From Flavobacterium stagni (GTDB lineage Bacteria; Bacteroidota; Bacteroidia; Flavobacteriales; Flavobacteriaceae), in NCBI RefSeq assembly GCF_004122105.1, contig NZ_SBKN01000004.1, positions 1 through 64,000 of the forward strand: a stretch of DNA of 64,000 nt, read 5' to 3'. Shown here in pieces: positions 48,452 through 57,110 of the stretch (position 1 is its first letter; each line of letters opens with the position of its first letter). The notes beneath the pieces were generated by a model that saw nothing but the letters and a program-made list of their open reading frames with translations, searched no databases and was not told where the DNA came from. The translations under genes were made by a program, and so were the position numbers.

Positions 48452-48469
48452 AACTTCTAAAATTGGCTG

Positions 48470-48477
48470 CAAAAATA
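48470..48477 (-). promoter_or_regulatory. Candidate -7 box of prfC
   Basis: On the minus strand TATTTTTG matches TANNTTTG and would place transcription start about 10 bases before the ATG at 48451. Confidence 0.5.
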
Positions 48478-48568
48478 CTATTTATCATTCAATTATTTCC
48501 ATTAATGCTGCTTCGAAAATTGCATTTGAAAAGTGTTAATAAATTTTTGTTAATAGTAAGGTGGCGAC

Positions 48569-48598
48569 TTGTTTAATACCTGCGTTTTCTTACTTTTG
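48569..48598 (+). promoter_or_regulatory. Promoter of the parvulin operon
   Basis: TTG (48569-48571) and TACTTTTG (48591-48598) are 19 bp apart, an ideal fit to the Bacteroidota -33/-7 consensus. Confidence 0.75.
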
Positions 48599-48656
48599 TT
48601 GATTCGAACCTAACCTTTTTAGATACGTTGAACAAACGATAATTCGAGCTAAAATT

Positions 48657-50624
48657 ATGAATTTAAGAAATTTATTTTTTGCCCTTTTGACCGGACTAAC
48701 AATGTCGGCTCAACAACAAAATTCTGGCAAAGAAGTGCTTTTTACCATTGATAAAAATCCCTATTATACCGATGAATTTATTCGAGTTTATAACAAAAAC
48801 TTAGATTTGGTAAAAGATGAATCCCAAAAGAATTTAGACCAATATCTCGAACTCTTCATCGGATATAAACTAAAGGTTAATAAAGCGTTTAAATTGGGCT
48901 TGCAAAATGGAACCCAATACCAAAACGAGTTAAAATCGTACCGTACCCAATTGTCCAAAAATTATTTAATGGACTCAAAAGTAACCCAAGAATTGTTGGA
49001 TGAAGGGTATGAACGCCTCAAAAAAGAGGTCAATGCGTCTCATATACTTTTAATGGTGGATGAAAATGCAGCACCTGCGGATACATTAGCTGCCTACAAT
49101 AAAATTATGGCAATTCGTGATCGTATTGTGAAAAATGGTGAAGATTTTGGAACAGTTGCTATGGCTGCTTCTCAAGATCCATCGGCAAAAGAAAATAAAG
49201 GAAATTTGGGGTATTTTACCGCGTTTCGGATGGTGTATGCTTTTGAAAACGGTGCATACAATACTGCGCTAGGTCAAGTGTCAATGCCCGTTCGTAGTCG
49301 TTTTGGCTACCATATTATCAAAGTTAATGATATTCGAAACAATAGAGGTGAAGTAGCCGTTTCACACATCATGATTCTGAAACCCAAGGAAGGCGAAGAC
49401 CCAACTAAAGCAAAAACTACAATTGACGAAATTTACCAAAAATTACAACAAGGGGAGCAATTTGAGGAATTGGCGAAACAATTCTCCGAAGACAAATCTT
49501 CTTCCACCAAAGGCGGTGTACTTAACAAATTTGCTTCGGGTCAATTAAGTTCGGAAGAATTCGAAAATCAATCGTTTGCTTTAACTAAAGAAAATCCACT
49601 TTCAAAGCCTTTTGAGACTGCTTATGGTTGGCATATTGTGAAATTGAATGACAAATTCCCACTTCGAACTAAGGATGAAATGAAAATGGAGTTGGAGAAT
49701 AAAATCGCTCGTGATGATCGCTCCAAGAAAATAAGTGATGCTTTGGCGGTGAAACTGAGAAAAAAATATCCGGTTAAACCAGAATCTAAATTGTATAAAG
49801 AGATTGCCAAATCAGTCGATGATTCTTTTTACAAAGGAGAATGGAAAATGCCAGCAGATTTGAAAAAGTTTGATACAAAACTTTTTGTTATTGGCTCAAA
49901 AGAAATAAAGGGAGGAACATTTATGGATTATTTGTATTCCCAACAAAAAAGTGCGGTGGGTATCAAACCGGTTTCAAAATTAGTGGATTATTATTTTAGT
50001 CGTTTTGCTGATGAGCAACGCGCTGTTTTCAATAATGAAAATCTTGAAAATGAATACCCTGAGTTTGCTGCTGTTATGAGCGAATACCGTGACGGATTGC
50101 TTTTGTTTGATTTAATGGAAAAAGAAATTTGGCAAAAGGCAAAAACAGACAGTATTGGTTTGAAAGATTTCTATGAAAAAAACAAACAAAAATACCTTTG
50201 GAAAACGCGTTTTGATGCAGAAATTTATTCTTCTACCAAACCCGATGTAATGAAAAAGGTGTTGGCTCTATTGAAGAAAGGGAATGATGCCAAAACGATT
50301 AAAGAAAAATTCAATAGTGAAAAAGAGTTGAATGTGATGATGTATGATGGCATCTACGAAGAAGGGGCAGATGCCTTACCTAAAAACATCAAAGCCGGTG
50401 AAACCTACACTGAGATTTCGCAAAAAGGGGAATATTATTACATTGCAAAAATTCGAAAAGTGATTCCGGCAGGAGTCAAGTCTTTGGAAGAATGCAAAGG
50501 AAGAGTGACCAATGAATACCAACAGTTTTTAGAACAAAATTGGATTGACACGCTTAAAAAAGAATTCCAAATCAACATCAATAAAGACGTGTTTGAACGC
50601 GTAAAACAACAAATAAAGAAATAA
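48657..50624 (+). CDS. Periplasmic parvulin-type peptidyl-prolyl isomerase (two rotamase domains)
   Basis: 655 residues with an N-terminal signal peptide (about 1-18, ending MSAQ). An N-terminal helical chaperone-like region (about 25-115) is followed by two PpiC/parvulin domains (about 120-225 and 226-335), each opening with a SHI[LM] strand and closing with a YGWHI- or FGYHI-type strand (FGYHIIKV, YGWHIVKL). The remaining 320 residues are Lys-rich and helical, without a clear family. Known role: proline isomerisation and holding of exported proteins in the periplasm. First gene of an operon: the next start is 5 bp after its stop and also encodes a parvulin. Could assist folding of outer-membrane and secreted proteins, by inference. 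Confidence 0.92.
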   Translation: MNLRNLFFALLTGLTMSAQQQNSGKEVLFTIDKNPYYTDEFIRVYNKNLDLVKDESQKNLDQYLELFIGYKLKVNKAFKLGLQNGTQYQNELKSYRTQLSKNYLMDSKVTQELLDEGYERLKKEVNASHILLMVDENAAPADTLAAYNKIMAIRDRIVKNGEDFGTVAMAASQDPSAKENKGNLGYFTAFRMVYAFENGAYNTALGQVSMPVRSRFGYHIIKVNDIRNNRGEVAVSHIMILKPKEGEDPTKAKTTIDEIYQKLQQGEQFEELAKQFSEDKSSSTKGGVLNKFASGQLSSEEFENQSFALTKENPLSKPFETAYGWHIVKLNDKFPLRTKDEMKMELENKIARDDRSKKISDALAVKLRKKYPVKPESKLYKEIAKSVDDSFYKGEWKMPADLKKFDTKLFVIGSKEIKGGTFMDYLYSQQKSAVGIKPVSKLVDYYFSRFADEQRAVFNNENLENEYPEFAAVMSEYRDGLLLFDLMEKEIWQKAKTDSIGLKDFYEKNKQKYLWKTRFDAEIYSSTKPDVMKKVLALLKKGNDAKTIKEKFNSEKELNVMMYDGIYEEGADALPKNIKAGETYTEISQKGEYYYIAKIRKVIPAGVKSLEECKGRVTNEYQQFLEQNWIDTLKKEFQININKDVFERVKQQIKK

Positions 50625-50629
50625 AACCA

Positions 50630-52030
50630 ATGCATACATTCAAATTAATCCGAATTCTTTTTTTAGGTTTATTTATAGCTACACCAATGGTGGCTCAAGA
50701 AATTATTCCAGAAAAGCAACCTGAAAAAAAATCGGTGAATCCACCCAAAAAACAGCGTATTGATGGAATAGTTGCGACTATTGGGGATTATAATATTCTT
50801 GATTCAGATATTGATAAGACATATTTAGAAATTGAAAGTCAAGGCCAGTCAACAAAAGATATCACGCGTTGTCAAATTCTGGGCAAATTAATGGAAGAGA
50901 AATTGTATGCGCATCAAGCCATTCAAGACTCCATCCAGGTAAAAGATGAAGAGGTTAAAGAGCGAATGAATCAACAAATTGATTACATGGTGGAGCAATT
51001 GAAGTCCATGGATGCTGTAGTCAAATATTTCAAAAAAGATAATGAAGATGAATTTCGTGCAGAGTTGTTTGATATCTTAAAACAACAGCAATTGGCCTCA
51101 GAAATGACCAAGAAAATTGTGGGCGCTGTGGAAATTACTCCAGAAGAAACGCGAACATTTTTTCAAAAATTATCCAAAGATGATTTGCCCTTAGTAGGTT
51201 CTGAAGTGGAAGTTGCCCAAATAGTGATTACACCGAAAGTAAGCGATGAAGAAAAGAAAATCGTTATTGATCGTCTAAAAGAAATAAAAGCTGAAGTGTT
51301 AAACGGGGCCAGTTTTACCACCAAAGCCGTTTTATACACTGAAGATCCGGGTTCCCGTTCAAATGGAGGATATTATAAAATAAACAAGAAAACACCTTTT
51401 GTTAAAGAATTTAAAGATGTAGCGTTTTCATTGCAAGAAGGCGAAATATCGGATCCTTTTGAAACTGAATTTGGGTTCCATATTATTTATTTGGAAAAAG
51501 TCAGAGGTCAAGACTTGGAAATTCGCCATATCTTGATGAAGCCCAAGGTGACTAGCACTTCATTAAAAGAAGCCCGTGAACGTGCCGATTTAATTCGCAA
51601 GCGTATCATGGATAAAGAAATCACATTTGCAGATGCAGCCCGTACCTTATCCGATGAAAAAGAAACCCGTGCTAACGGTGGTGCCTTGATTAATCCAAAA
51701 ACGCAGGATACGCATTTTGAATTGACAAAAATGGATCCCGAATTGTATAGCCAAGTTTCCAATTTAAAAAGTGGTGAAGTGACTCAAGTGTTGTTTGATG
51801 ATGACGGACGTAACGGGAAACGCTATAAAATCATTACGGTAACTTCTAAATCAGACGAGCATTTAGCCGATTTTAGTAAAGATTATACCAAAATCCGTGA
51901 GTTGGCTCTCAAAGAGAAGCAATTAAAAGCCATTGGAAAATGGTTTGATCAAAAAATTAAAGAGACCTATATCAAAATTAATGGTGAATACAAAGAATGT
52001 AAATTCACCAACAATTGGTTGAAAAATTAA
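50630..52030 (+). CDS. SurA-like periplasmic peptidyl-prolyl isomerase
   Basis: 466 residues. Signal peptide about 1-22 (ending MVAQ), a Lys/Pro-rich linker, a SurA N-domain (about 44-165; DGIVATIGDYNILDSDID), then two parvulin domains (about 175-290 with EVEVAQIVI and FGFHIIYLEK; about 291-400 with LEIRHILMKP). The domain order is that of SurA, the periplasmic chaperone for outer-membrane proteins. Only 5 bp separate it from the upstream parvulin gene, and the MoxR gene starts 25 bp after its stop. Symbol withheld because orthology to surA is not proven from one sequence. Confidence 0.9.
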   Translation: MHTFKLIRILFLGLFIATPMVAQEIIPEKQPEKKSVNPPKKQRIDGIVATIGDYNILDSDIDKTYLEIESQGQSTKDITRCQILGKLMEEKLYAHQAIQDSIQVKDEEVKERMNQQIDYMVEQLKSMDAVVKYFKKDNEDEFRAELFDILKQQQLASEMTKKIVGAVEITPEETRTFFQKLSKDDLPLVGSEVEVAQIVITPKVSDEEKKIVIDRLKEIKAEVLNGASFTTKAVLYTEDPGSRSNGGYYKINKKTPFVKEFKDVAFSLQEGEISDPFETEFGFHIIYLEKVRGQDLEIRHILMKPKVTSTSLKEARERADLIRKRIMDKEITFADAARTLSDEKETRANGGALINPKTQDTHFELTKMDPELYSQVSNLKSGEVTQVLFDDDGRNGKRYKIITVTSKSDEHLADFSKDYTKIRELALKEKQLKAIGKWFDQKIKETYIKINGEYKECKFTNNWLKN

Positions 52031-52055
52031 TCCCTAATTCTAGCACACACTATAT

Positions 52056-53009
52056 ATGTCAGATGTAACAGCGATTCAAAATTTAGTTCAAAAACGCAAC
52101 GAACTTAAGACTGAAATTTCAAAAGTAATAGTAGGTCAAAATGCCGTGGTGGACCAAATCTTGTTGAGTATTTTTTCAGGAGGACATGCTTTGCTCGTAG
52201 GTGTGCCCGGATTGGCAAAAACGTTGATGGTAAATACGATTGCCCAAGCTTTGGGCTTGGATTTTAAACGTATTCAATTTACACCCGACTTGATGCCATC
52301 CGATATTTTAGGAAGTGAAATTTTAGATGAAAATCGCCAGTTTAAATTTATCAAAGGTCCCGTTTTCTCCAATATTATTTTAGCTGACGAGATTAACCGT
52401 ACACCACCCAAAACACAAGCCGCTTTGTTAGAAGCCATGCAAGAACGTGCGGTGACTATTGCGGGACACAATTACAAATTGGATTTGCCTTATTTTGTAT
52501 TAGCAACACAAAACCCCATTGAACAGGAGGGAACCTATCCACTTCCTGAAGCTCAATTGGACCGTTTTATGTTTGCTATAAAATTGGAATATCCCACTTT
52601 TGAAGAAGAAGTGCAAGTGGTGAAAAGTACGACCAATGACTCCAAACCCACCATCAATGCGTTGTTTACAGGTGAGGAAATCATTGAGTTCCAACATTTG
52701 ATTCGCCGTATCCCTGTTGCCGATAATGTGATTGAATACGCTGTAGGTTTGGTGAATAAAACCCGACCCAATGGAGCCATGGCTTCGGATTATGTGAAAA
52801 ATTATTTGGATTGGGGCGCTGGACCTCGTGCTTCGCAAAATTTAATTTTAGCCGCCAAAGCCCATGCTGCTTTTTCGGGTAAATATTCGCCTGATATTGA
52901 AGATGTCAAAGCGGTTGCTGAAGGGATTTTACGACACCGTATTATCAAGAATTATAAGGCAGATGCAGAAGGAATCTCGGAAGAAATGATCATTCAAAAA
53001 CTACTGTAA
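52056..53009 (+). CDS. MoxR-family AAA+ ATPase
   Basis: 317 residues, the usual size. Walker A GVPGLAKT (49-56), Walker B IILADEINR (about 107-114), sensor-type ATQNP and the MoxR motif EQEGTYPLPEAQLDRFM. MoxR ATPases act as chaperones in the maturation of complexes, often with VWA/DUF58 partner proteins; those are not adjacent here. The stop overlaps the start of the next gene (TAATG), so the two are translationally coupled. Confidence 0.95.
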   Translation: MSDVTAIQNLVQKRNELKTEISKVIVGQNAVVDQILLSIFSGGHALLVGVPGLAKTLMVNTIAQALGLDFKRIQFTPDLMPSDILGSEILDENRQFKFIKGPVFSNIILADEINRTPPKTQAALLEAMQERAVTIAGHNYKLDLPYFVLATQNPIEQEGTYPLPEAQLDRFMFAIKLEYPTFEEEVQVVKSTTNDSKPTINALFTGEEIIEFQHLIRRIPVADNVIEYAVGLVNKTRPNGAMASDYVKNYLDWGAGPRASQNLILAAKAHAAFSGKYSPDIEDVKAVAEGILRHRIIKNYKADAEGISEEMIIQKLL

Positions 53010-53368
53010 TGATTAAAAAAGTACTGTGGTTTATCCCGGATTTTTTTATCGTATCCATCGCCCTTTTTTGGTTTTTAGAAAACTATTTAGAGTCGGGACT
53101 GATCAATTACTACGCTCTCGTTGCAGCATTTTTAGTAGTTGTCGCAGCAATGAGTAAAGTTCGTTTGCTAGGTATGCTCATGGGGGCGTTGACGGTACTC
53201 TTTTCCATTTTTTTGGGATTTCGGTTTTACGCTTTATATTCTGAAATCAAAGCCATCCCGAATGCCTCAAGTCTCACCTTTTTATTGATGGGTATATTTA
53301 TAGTGAGTTTATTGAGCGGACTTCTTTTATTCTTCAAATACTACAAAAGAACCGAACACAGCGATTAG
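53009..53368 (+). CDS. Small four-helix membrane protein of unknown function
   Basis: 119 residues with four predicted membrane helices (about 3-25, 31-50, 51-75, 87-110) and a basic C-terminal end (YYKRTEHSD). It overlaps the moxR-like stop by one base, so it belongs to the same operon. No family recognised. No clear terminator follows, although the next gene has its own promoter. Confidence 0.75.
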   Translation: MIKKVLWFIPDFFIVSIALFWFLENYLESGLINYYALVAAFLVVVAAMSKVRLLGMLMGALTVLFSIFLGFRFYALYSEIKAIPNASSLTFLLMGIFIVSLLSGLLLFFKYYKRTEHSD

Positions 53369-53531
53369 TTTCACAAGCCTAGGTTTTGGTTAAAAAAATC
53401 AAGTATTTTTAATTTTTCTTCGATAAAATACTATTTTGGTAAAAATCATCTATTGATTTTATCTATTTGGCAAATTATTTCTGCTGATAAAGATAATTGA
53501 TTAAATATTTTTTAAAAGTACATCGTTTTCG

Positions 53532-53539
53532 TAAATTTG
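53532..53539 (+). promoter_or_regulatory. -7 box of the aconitase gene
   Basis: TAAATTTG matches TANNTTTG and lies 26 bp before the ATG at 53566. This makes the reading-frame extension from the TTG at 53497 untranscribed, which decides the start. Confidence 0.6.
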
Positions 53540-53565
53540 CGTTGCAAACAAATAAACCTTTTTTT

Positions 53566-55833
53566 ATGGCTTTTGATATTGAAATGATTAAAAAGGTGTA
53601 TGCTAACATGCCACAACGTGTGGATCAAGCACGTGCGTTAGTGGGTCGTCCGCTTACACTTTCTGAAAAGATTTTATATGCGCATTTGTGGGAGGGTACT
53701 CCATCACAAGCGTTCTCTAGAGGTAAAGATTATGTAGATTTCGCACCAGACCGCGTGGCATGCCAAGATGCCACTGCGCAGATGGCTTTGCTGCAATTCA
53801 TGCATGCAGGAAAATCTCAAGTTGCTGTTCCAACAACAGTACACTGTGACCACTTGATCCAAGCGAAAGTAGGAGCTACAACCGATTTAGCCGTGGCCAA
53901 TTCACAATCGAAAGAAGTATTTGATTTCTTGTCTTCGGTTTCTAATAAATACGGTATTGGATTCTGGAAACCGGGTTCAGGGATTATTCACCAAATTGTT
54001 TTAGAAAATTATGCATTTCCAGGAGGAATGATGATTGGAACCGATTCACATACGGTGAATGCAGGTGGTTTGGGAATGTTAGCTATCGGTGTTGGTGGAG
54101 CAGATGCCGTAGACGTAATGTCCGGCATGTCGTGGGAATTGAAATTTCCAAAATTAATTGGAGTTAAATTGACCGGTAAATTAAACGGTTGGACGGCTCC
54201 AAAAGATGTTATTTTGAAAGTGGCCGATATTCTAACTGTAAAAGGAGGAACTGGGGCTATTGTGGAATATTTTGGTGAGGGTGCTGAAAACATGTCTTGT
54301 ACAGGTAAAGGTACCATTTGTAACATGGGAGCTGAAATTGGAGCTACCACTTCTACTTTCGGTTATGATGATTCTATGCGTCGTTATTTGATTGCCACTG
54401 GTCGTCAAGATGTAGTAGATGCAGCTGACCAAGTAGCGGCTTATTTGACAGCAGATGCTGAAGTATATGCAAACCCAGAACAATACTTTGATCAATTAAT
54501 CGAAATTAATTTATCTGAACTAGAGCCTCATATCAACGGACCTTTTACACCAGATCGTGGAACGCCAACATCGAAAATGAAAGAGGAAGCGGAGAAAAAC
54601 GGTTGGCCATTAAAAGTAGAGTGGGGATTGATTGGTTCTTGTACTAATTCATCGTACGAAGATATGGCACGTGCAGCTTCTATTGTGGAGCAAGCGGTTG
54701 CCAATAACATTACCCCAAAAGCAGAATTCGGGATTAATCCAGGTTCTGAACAAATCCGTTACACGATTGAACGCGATGGTATATTAGCCACATTTGAAAA
54801 AATGGGAACAAAAGTGTTTACCAATGCGTGCGGACCTTGTATTGGACAATGGGATCGTGAAGGTGCAGATAAAGGAGAGAAAAATACGATTGTTCATTCA
54901 TTCAACCGTAATTTCTCCAAACGTGCCGATGGAAATCCAAACACCCATGCTTTTGTGACTTCTCCAGAAATGGTAGCTGCTTTAGCTATTTCAGGTCGTT
55001 TAGACTTCAATCCAATTACCGATACAATTTTAAATGATAACGGTGAAGCGGTTAAATTGGCGCCACCAGTCGGAGACGAATTACCTTCTAAAGGTTTTGC
55101 CGTGGAAGACGCGGGCTATCAAGCGCCTGCTGCTGATGGTAGTGGGGTGAATGTTGTAGTTTCGCCAACTTCTGAGCGTTTGCAATTGTTAGATCCGTTC
55201 CAACCTTGGAATGGTCAAAATATTACAGGAGCTAAATTGTTGATTAAAGCGTTTGGTAAATGTACAACGGATCATATCTCGATGGCCGGACCATGGTTGC
55301 GTTTCCGTGGACATTTGGATAACATCTCAAACAACATGTTAATTGGTGCTGAAAATGCGTTCAATGGAAAAGCCAATTCGGTGAAAAATCAATTGACAGG
55401 TGCGTATGATGAAGTGCCAAAAGTACAACGCGCCTACAAAGCCGCAGGTATTGCTTCAATTGTAGTAGGTGATCAAAACTACGGAGAAGGTTCTTCACGT
55501 GAACACGCTGCAATGGAACCAAGACATTTAGGAGTTTCTGCTGTATTGGTGAAATCATTTGCCCGTATTCACGAAACCAATTTGAAAAAACAGGGGATGT
55601 TAGCGCTTACTTTTGCTAACGAAGCCGATTACGATAAAATCCAAGAAGATGACACATTCAACTTTGTGGACTTGACAGCATTTGCTCCAGGAAAACCGTT
55701 GACATTGGAAGTTGTTCATGCTGATGGTTCTACGGATACAATCCTAGCTAATCATAGTTATAACGAAGGACAAATCGAATGGTTTAAAGCAGGTTCTGCC
55801 TTGAATCTTATTGCTGCCGCAGGTAAAGCCTAA
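53566..55833 (+). CDS. Aconitate hydratase, mitochondrial type
   Basis: 755 residues from the ATG at 53566 (MAFDIEM). TCA-cycle enzyme converting citrate to isocitrate through a 4Fe-4S cluster. Seen: [25 protein letters not shown], the cluster-binding [10 protein letters not shown] and [10 protein letters not shown], and the C-terminal swivel domain with [14 protein letters not shown]. Length and order match mitochondrial-type aconitase rather than AcnB. Own promoter and a strong terminator, so probably monocistronic. A lone GTATTTTATCGAA-like sequence in reverse orientation (53419-53431) lies upstream but has no phased partner. Confidence 0.97.
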   Translation: MAFDIEMIKKVYANMPQRVDQARALVGRPLTLSEKILYAHLWEGTPSQAFSRGKDYVDFAPDRVACQDATAQMALLQFMHAGKSQVAVPTTVHCDHLIQAKVGATTDLAVANSQSKEVFDFLSSVSNKYGIGFWKPGSGIIHQIVLENYAFPGGMMIGTDSHTVNAGGLGMLAIGVGGADAVDVMSGMSWELKFPKLIGVKLTGKLNGWTAPKDVILKVADILTVKGGTGAIVEYFGEGAENMSCTGKGTICNMGAEIGATTSTFGYDDSMRRYLIATGRQDVVDAADQVAAYLTADAEVYANPEQYFDQLIEINLSELEPHINGPFTPDRGTPTSKMKEEAEKNGWPLKVEWGLIGSCTNSSYEDMARAASIVEQAVANNITPKAEFGINPGSEQIRYTIERDGILATFEKMGTKVFTNACGPCIGQWDREGADKGEKNTIVHSFNRNFSKRADGNPNTHAFVTSPEMVAALAISGRLDFNPITDTILNDNGEAVKLAPPVGDELPSKGFAVEDAGYQAPAADGSGVNVVVSPTSERLQLLDPFQPWNGQNITGAKLLIKAFGKCTTDHISMAGPWLRFRGHLDNISNNMLIGAENAFNGKANSVKNQLTGAYDEVPKVQRAYKAAGIASIVVGDQNYGEGSSREHAAMEPRHLGVSAVLVKSFARIHETNLKKQGMLALTFANEADYDKIQEDDTFNFVDLTAFAPGKPLTLEVVHADGSTDTILANHSYNEGQIEWFKAGSALNLIAAAGKA

Positions 55834-55858
55834 TCGGTTAGTAATACATTTTTGCATC

Positions 55859-55890
55859 AAAAAACGCCCCTTGCACAAAGGGGCGTTTTT
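55859..55890 (+). terminator. Bidirectional terminator after aconitase
   Basis: Stem of about 13 bp (AACGCCCCTT / AAGGGGCGTT plus A/T flanks) with a 5-base loop. It can serve the plus-strand aconitase gene and the convergent minus-strand gene ending at 55926. Confidence 0.92.
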
Positions 55891-55925
55891 CTTAATAACC
55901 TAAACAAAATAATAATATATGAGTG

Positions 55926-56342
55926 CTATTCTTCGACGGCTATAGCCGTTTGGGATAATGTGGGTGTGGATTTTCCCGGATTTACATAAACTTCTGTAAT
56001 ACCGTTGTCCCGTTCGACAGATTCATAATGAAATTCTATCGAAGTTAATTGTTCAATGCAGGTGATTTTACACGTACCATTGACAAGAGCACCACTAGTG
56101 CGCAATTGAATTCGTGTGCCTGATTTCGGTTTGTTCTCTTTGTAATAGTCAAACATCGCAATCGAAATCGGTTCAATCAAATCAGGTCGGGAATTAAAAG
56201 TGCTCACTATAATGGTCATACCACTTTTGTATTTCACTATATATTCCATACCATTCTTTCCATAATTGTAGGGAACAGTAACCTGATTTTGTGCATTTCC
56301 ATAGAGACTGACTAGTACAATTAAAAAAGCTAATTGTCGCAT
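55926..56342 (-). CDS. Small secreted protein, paralogue A of an unrecognised family
   Basis: 138 residues with a signal peptide (about 1-17, ending GNAQ). It aligns along its length with the 131-residue protein at 56562-56957: shared YGxNGME, TIIVST[FY]NS, a YY.EN segment, VxGxCK/C and a closing IEFHYE.VE..[DN]GITE.Y block. Two cysteines in the mature part (KITCIEQ and NGTCK) could form a disulphide. An extra 16-residue C-terminal tail is specific to this copy. No known family recognised. A phased TCGAT pair like those of the giant genes lies 86-118 bp upstream. Confidence 0.8.
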   Translation of the reverse strand: MRQLAFLIVLVSLYGNAQNQVTVPYNYGKNGMEYIVKYKSGMTIIVSTFNSRPDLIEPISIAMFDYYKENKPKSGTRIQLRTSGALVNGTCKITCIEQLTSIEFHYESVERDNGITEVYVNPGKSTPTLSQTAIAVEE

Positions 56343-56427
56343 AGTCTAGTAGGTTGGTTTATAATAGATTTGGGGACTATTATGATGAACGTACTTTCTT
56401 TTTCTTGATTCAATATTACAACATTAA

Positions 56428-56460
56428 ATCGATAAAATACAAATAAAATCGATGAAATGC
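56428..56460 (-). promoter_or_regulatory. Phased TCGAT-type pair, minus strand, upstream of 55926-56342
   Basis: Read on the minus strand, GCATTTCATCGAT and GTATTTTATCGAT have cores 20 bp apart (56448-56453 and 56428-56433) and point toward the gene starting at 56342. Both copies are close to the consensus. No TANNTTTG box was recognised after them. Confidence 0.75.
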
Positions 56461-56513
56461 ATTAAAAAATAATAAATGTAATAATAGTATTACAATAAAG
56501 TTGTTTTTGAGTA

Positions 56514-56539
56514 TAAAAAAACCGCTGCGATGAGCGGTT
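56514..56539 (-). terminator. Terminator of the 56562-56957 gene
   Basis: On the minus strand a 7-bp stem AACCGCT / AGCGGTT with a 6-base loop is followed by six T. Confidence 0.85.
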
Positions 56540-56561
56540 GGTGTATTATTAAAAGTAAGGT

Positions 56562-56957
56562 TTATCCAAAAGTATTTCGGTATAATTCCGTAATTCCATC
56601 CGGCCATTCTACTTTTTCATAGTGGAATTCAATCGTCGTCAACTTCCCTTTTTTGGTCACAATGCATTTTCCAGTCACTTTTGCTTGTTGCCCTTCAATG
56701 GTCAGTGTAATAGGGTCAGTCCCATTTTTCCGTAAATTTTCCCAATAATATTGAAAAATGCGTTGCGCTATATCTTCTTTTAAATTGAGTTTGGAATTAT
56801 ACGTACTTACAATAATGGTCTCTCTCGGAGTGTTTGCGATGAGTTCCATTCCGTTATAGCCGTACCGATAGGTTTTGGTACACGCTTCTGTATTGGCATC
56901 TTGTGCCAATACAAATTGACCTGCTGAAAACAGCATAAGCATTAGTAATTTTTTCAT
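56562..56957 (-). CDS. Small secreted protein, paralogue B of an unrecognised family
   Basis: 131 residues from the ATG at 56957; a TTG two codons earlier is less likely. Signal peptide about 1-18 (ending VLAQ). Mature part with YGYNGMEL, TIIVSTYNS, an IFQYYWEN segment, VTGKC and IEFHYEKVEWPDGITELY, all shared with the neighbour at 55926-56342. Tandem duplication is inferred. The phased TCGAT pair lies between the two genes and so serves only the other copy; no such pair was found upstream of this one. Separate terminator. Function not recognised. Confidence 0.8.
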   Translation of the reverse strand: MKKLLMLMLFSAGQFVLAQDANTEACTKTYRYGYNGMELIANTPRETIIVSTYNSKLNLKEDIAQRIFQYYWENLRKNGTDPITLTIEGQQAKVTGKCIVTKKGKLTTIEFHYEKVEWPDGITELYRNTFG

Positions 56958-57060
56958 GATCAAGTAGTTTGGGCTATTTTGATAAGGCGAATATAGAAAT
57001 TTTTTTCATTCAGCAATCATTAACTTGGTGAATATTAAGACTATCTTAATTTATTTAACA

Positions 57061-57090
57061 AAAAAGTCCGGTTTTTGGACCGGACTTTTT
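57061..57090 (-). terminator. Terminator of the GAPDH gene
   Basis: A 12-bp stem AAAAAGTCCGGT / ACCGGACTTTTT with a 6-base loop; the symmetry makes it bidirectional. Confidence 0.92.
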
Positions 57091-57110
57091 TAATACTGAA
57101 TTAATAACTA

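Noticed and set aside
53419-53431. TCGA-type regulatory element upstream of aconitase
   Set aside because: One copy in reverse orientation relative to aconitase, with no partner 19-21 bp away.
53497-53565. N-terminal extension of aconitase from TTG
   Set aside because: The family begins at MAFDIEM, and the -7 box at 53532 lies inside the extension.
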